From contig JAOARP010000039.1 in the NCBI GenBank assembly GCA_025210525.1, positions 124,001 through 188,000 of the forward strand: 64,000 bases of DNA, written 5' to 3'. Under the pieces are notes generated by a model, which worked only from the letters and a program-made list of their open reading frames with translations, was not told the origin of the DNA and searched no databases. This document shows positions 61,615-64,000 of this stretch, in pieces; position 1 is the first letter of the stretch, and the number at the start of each line of letters is the position of its first letter. The DNA is from Marinisporobacter sp. Lineage in GTDB: Bacteria > Bacillota > Clostridia > Peptostreptococcales > Thermotaleaceae. A program made the position numbers and the translations under genes.

Positions 61615-62427
61615 ATGGGTTTTATAAAAAAGCTTCTCAATTTTAAAAAGAAATCTACTCCTTCTATCGGTTTAGCCCTAGGAGGGGGGGCCGTATGGGG
61701 GATCTCTCATATAGGTATTCTCAAAGCTTTAGAAGAAAATAATATTCCTATTAACTATATAAGTGGTACAAGTATAGGTTCTTTAGTCGGTGGATTGTAT
61801 GCTCTAGGTACATCTACTAATAAGCTTTCCAGTCTTGCAACAAGTACTCATTGGAATCATTTATGTCGTATTTCCTTACCTTTAGGCGGATTGTTAACGA
61901 ATGAACCTATGGAAAAATTCTTATATAACCTTATTGGAAACAAAACATTTTCAGATGTAAAAATCCCTTTTTCAGCCATTACTACTGACTTAATTACAGG
62001 GGACGAAATCGTTATCGAATCTGGAAAAATATCTACTGCTATTCGTGCCTCCACTGCTATTCCAGGCATATTCCATCCGGTTTTATTCAATAATCGCACA
62101 TTAGTAGATGGGGGAGTTGTCAATAATGTTCCTGTTAGTGTTTTAAGAAAAATGGGTGCAACTATAATTATCGCCATTAACTTATCTCCTGATTTTAATC
62201 ACTGGCATCCAAAAAACAGCTTTGAAGTCATCTTAAAATCATTTTTAATCATGCAAAATAAAGTTGCTCGCAGTGAGCTTAAAAAAGCAGATATTGTTAT
62301 TGATATGAATATGAAGGATTTTAGTCCAATGGATTTTAAAAAAGCAAATGATTTACTAGATAAAGGTTATAAAGAAGGGATTTCAAAAATAGAAGAGATT
62401 CAACATGTTCTTAAAGGAAAAAGGTAG
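61615..62427 (+). CDS. Patatin-like phospholipase family protein
   Basis: A 270-residue serine hydrolase. The oxyanion glycine motif GLALGGGAVWGISHIG (near residue 18), nucleophile elbow GTSIG (near 54) and the catalytic aspartate in VDGGVVNN (near 165) are all present. Bacterial members resemble RssA/YlbK and act on membrane lipids or acyl-CoA. It is monocistronic and convergent with the downstream gene. Confidence 0.88.
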   Translation: MGFIKKLLNFKKKSTPSIGLALGGGAVWGISHIGILKALEENNIPINYISGTSIGSLVGGLYALGTSTNKLSSLATSTHWNHLCRISLPLGGLLTNEPMEKFLYNLIGNKTFSDVKIPFSAITTDLITGDEIVIESGKISTAIRASTAIPGIFHPVLFNNRTLVDGGVVNNVPVSVLRKMGATIIIAINLSPDFNHWHPKNSFEVILKSFLIMQNKVARSELKKADIVIDMNMKDFSPMDFKKANDLLDKGYKEGISKIEEIQHVLKGKR

Positions 62428-62443
62428 TCAAATGACTACCTTT
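62420..62443. terminator. Bidirectional terminator between patatin and the B12-type gene
   Basis: A perfect 11-bp stem AAAGGTAGTCA / TGACTACCTTT with a two-base loop overlaps the two convergent stops. T-runs are short. Confidence 0.7.
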
Positions 62444-64000
62444 ATGCAGAACAGCTTTTATCTATTTCATTACTTAAAAGTTCAGTAAGTCTCTCTTTTT
62501 CGGATAGGACTCTTCCTAAATTTTTAGAATATGCCATACATTTACCACCTATTATTCTAGTCTCTAAAATTCCTTTAGCACTTTTATTAGCTCTTAAATG
62601 AGGAGCATCTATAATACCTCTCTTGATTATATCTGTAAGGACTTTTGGATCACTAAAAGGATCTTTACTTTCAGGATATAATGATTTTATTGTATTGAAT
62701 AATACTTTCACTTCCTCTATCAATTCATTTTTTCTATTCATTACAGCTTGATCCTTTGTCATATCTACTATTCCATGAAGAGTAGATCTTATTACACCTC
62801 TTACGATTTTACAGCTTTCAATCACATCCTCAGGTTTTGCTGCATGGTCTGCTTCACTAAATCCTACTACATGAACAATATGAGGTTTTATACTCATAGC
62901 AAGATAAGTAGAAGCTGCTAGCTGTCCCTTTGCCACATCTAAATCTGCACTTAAACTCGCAAGACCCGCCCTTACTTGTCTATAAGCTTTAAAATTTTCA
63001 TCTTCTAAAGATTCAATCAGTTCTATTTTAGCCAGCATCTTAGCAATATCCATATTGTGGTGCATGCAGGCAGGTACATTAAACATATATTGGGCAATAT
63101 AATTTTTCACACCCATTTTTTTTGCATTATACGCTGCTAAATATGCCATGGCTACACCAATAGTATCATGGGCATCTCTTAAACTCCAGTGATGGGCTTC
63201 ATTTACTTCTATAGGTATATTTCTATCAGCATGCCACTTCATCAATTGTTGACTTTCTATAATAGAATCTAGAACTTCCCTTTGCCCCCTCCCATCTAAT
63301 ACATTGTACCAACATAAAGGTACAGCACACCAAGCGTTATTAATGGTATCTTTCAGCATTTGTGCAAACTGAAATACCTCTGCTGTTCCACTATAACACC
63401 TTAATAAGGGATGGTTTCCTCTTCTAGAAGATTGATATAATTCTTCAAAATCTTCTACTCTTCTTAAAGGTACTCCTCCAGCACCATCTAAATCATGATT
63501 CATTTTTTCTTGTGTAAAAAAGTTTTCCTGAGCATTTTGATCAGGTCCTACAGATATTACGTCTAACACCTTTGCATCTGAAATTTTTTTAATTCCTTCA
63601 TAAGTATCTTCTAAGGAAGGTAATCCAAAATGATGTCTAATTACTGGATAGGGGTACTTAGATTCTATTCTTCCAATGATATTTTGAGGAGTATTTCCTA
63701 CAGCTTCTTTTAAATTCCTTCCTCTTAAATAATTGATTACTTCATCTAAATCTTCTGTTCCATCAAATATTTTAGAAAAGAATTTATATTCCTTTGCAAT
63801 TTGTGCTACAGGCTTTGTCCCACCAAAAATCCATTCTATATTTTTTATATTTCCTTCAACAATATATTTTTCAAGTTTATTGAGCAAAGGTCTTACGGCA
63901 TCAGGAGTTAATCGAAACCCGATACTTACTACATCTGGTCTTATTTTTATAATATGATCTATTAATTTTTCTATTTTAACAGCTGCTCCTAAAAATTCTG
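62442..64000 (-). CDS. B12-binding-domain enzyme, possibly mutase-like, 5' end outside window
   Basis: The frame stays open to the window edge, beyond TTG 63887, so the gene is partial; 518 codons are seen. The first visible part (IIKIRPDVVSIGFRLTPDAV, then IFGGTKPVAQIAKEY) looks like the end of a Rossmann cobalamin-binding domain. The rest (FGLPSLEDTYEGIKKI; NEAHHWSLRDAHDTIGVAMA; MFNVPACMHHNMDIA) reads as a TIM-barrel catalytic domain like those of glutamate-mutase-type enzymes. The reaction is not clear from sequence alone. Confidence 0.55.
   Translation of the reverse strand, partial: EFLGAAVKIEKLIDHIIKIRPDVVSIGFRLTPDAVRPLLNKLEKYIVEGNIKNIEWIFGGTKPVAQIAKEYKFFSKIFDGTEDLDEVINYLRGRNLKEAVGNTPQNIIGRIESKYPYPVIRHHFGLPSLEDTYEGIKKISDAKVLDVISVGPDQNAQENFFTQEKMNHDLDGAGGVPLRRVEDFEELYQSSRRGNHPLLRCYSGTAEVFQFAQMLKDTINNAWCAVPLCWYNVLDGRGQREVLDSIIESQQLMKWHADRNIPIEVNEAHHWSLRDAHDTIGVAMAYLAAYNAKKMGVKNYIAQYMFNVPACMHHNMDIAKMLAKIELIESLEDENFKAYRQVRAGLASLSADLDVAKGQLAASTYLAMSIKPHIVHVVGFSEADHAAKPEDVIESCKIVRGVIRSTLHGIVDMTKDQAVMNRKNELIEEVKVLFNTIKSLYPESKDPFSDPKVLTDIIKRGIIDAPHLRANKSAKGILETRIIGGKCMAYSKNLGRVLSEKERLTELLSNEIDKSCSA

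Overview
The window is a low-GC Firmicutes chromosome segment. AT-rich intergenic regions, strong AGGAGG-type ribosome binding sites, frequent TTG/GTG starts, a sporulation protease (YyaC), an S-box riboswitch, a PyrR-type pyr leader and a probable selenoprotein all point to a spore-forming, flagellated, anaerobic member of the Clostridia (Alkaliphilus/Crassaminicella-like; this placement is inference). No rRNA, tRNA, CRISPR array or prophage was seen.

Layout. 1-10 kb: start of a LytS-type sensor, hisC, a membrane protein, ppaX, a dicarboxylate/amino acid symporter with a GlnK/GlnL-like two-component system, and tex. 9.2-14.4 kb: prfB (programmed +1 frameshift), secA, a DUF5317 protein and hpf. 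14.4-15 kb: a gene-free region with eight DnaA-box-like 9-mers. 15-19.6 kb: a complete livJHMGF branched-chain amino acid ABC transporter. 19.7-20.0 kb: a free-standing structured RNA with its own sigma-A promoter and terminator, a candidate raiA RNA. 20-43.7 kb: a late flagellar region (FliT-like protein, fliS, fliD, flaG, a second fliS, two giant flagellins, a FliK-like protein, yaaR, yjfB, fliB, csrA, fliW, a DUF6470 gene, flgL, flgK, flgN, flgM, yvyF) followed by comF. 44.6-52 kb: recD2, a 47-residue YvrJ gene, a sigma factor, metK with SAM-I riboswitch, a small membrane exporter, a TtcA-like enzyme, yyaC and an HTH protein. 52-57 kb: pyrBI and three overlapping genes of the acyl-CoA dehydratase activase family. 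57-59.6 kb: an accessory island with two double-glycine-leader proteins, a lipoprotein and a decayed transposase. 59.6-64 kb: glutaredoxin, an Fe-S membrane protein and a HesB-like selenoprotein behind a CsoR/CstR-like operator; a hypothetical gene; a patatin; and the end of a B12-type enzyme running off the window.

How it fits together. From comF to prfB the gene order follows the Bacillus subtilis block comFC-yvyF-flgM-flgN-flgK-flgL-yviE-fliW-csrA-hag-flaG-fliD-fliS-fliT-hpf-secA-prfB. The expansions are extra flagellin, fliS and fliB genes, and the ncRNA plus liv operon placed between fliT and hpf. SigD-type promoters (TAAA-N15/16-GCCGATA-like) precede flgM, both flagellins, flaG, yaaR, yjfB and the FliK-like gene, which fits FlgM/SigD control. 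CsrA and FliW probably set flagellin translation, and FliB probably methylates flagellin lysines.
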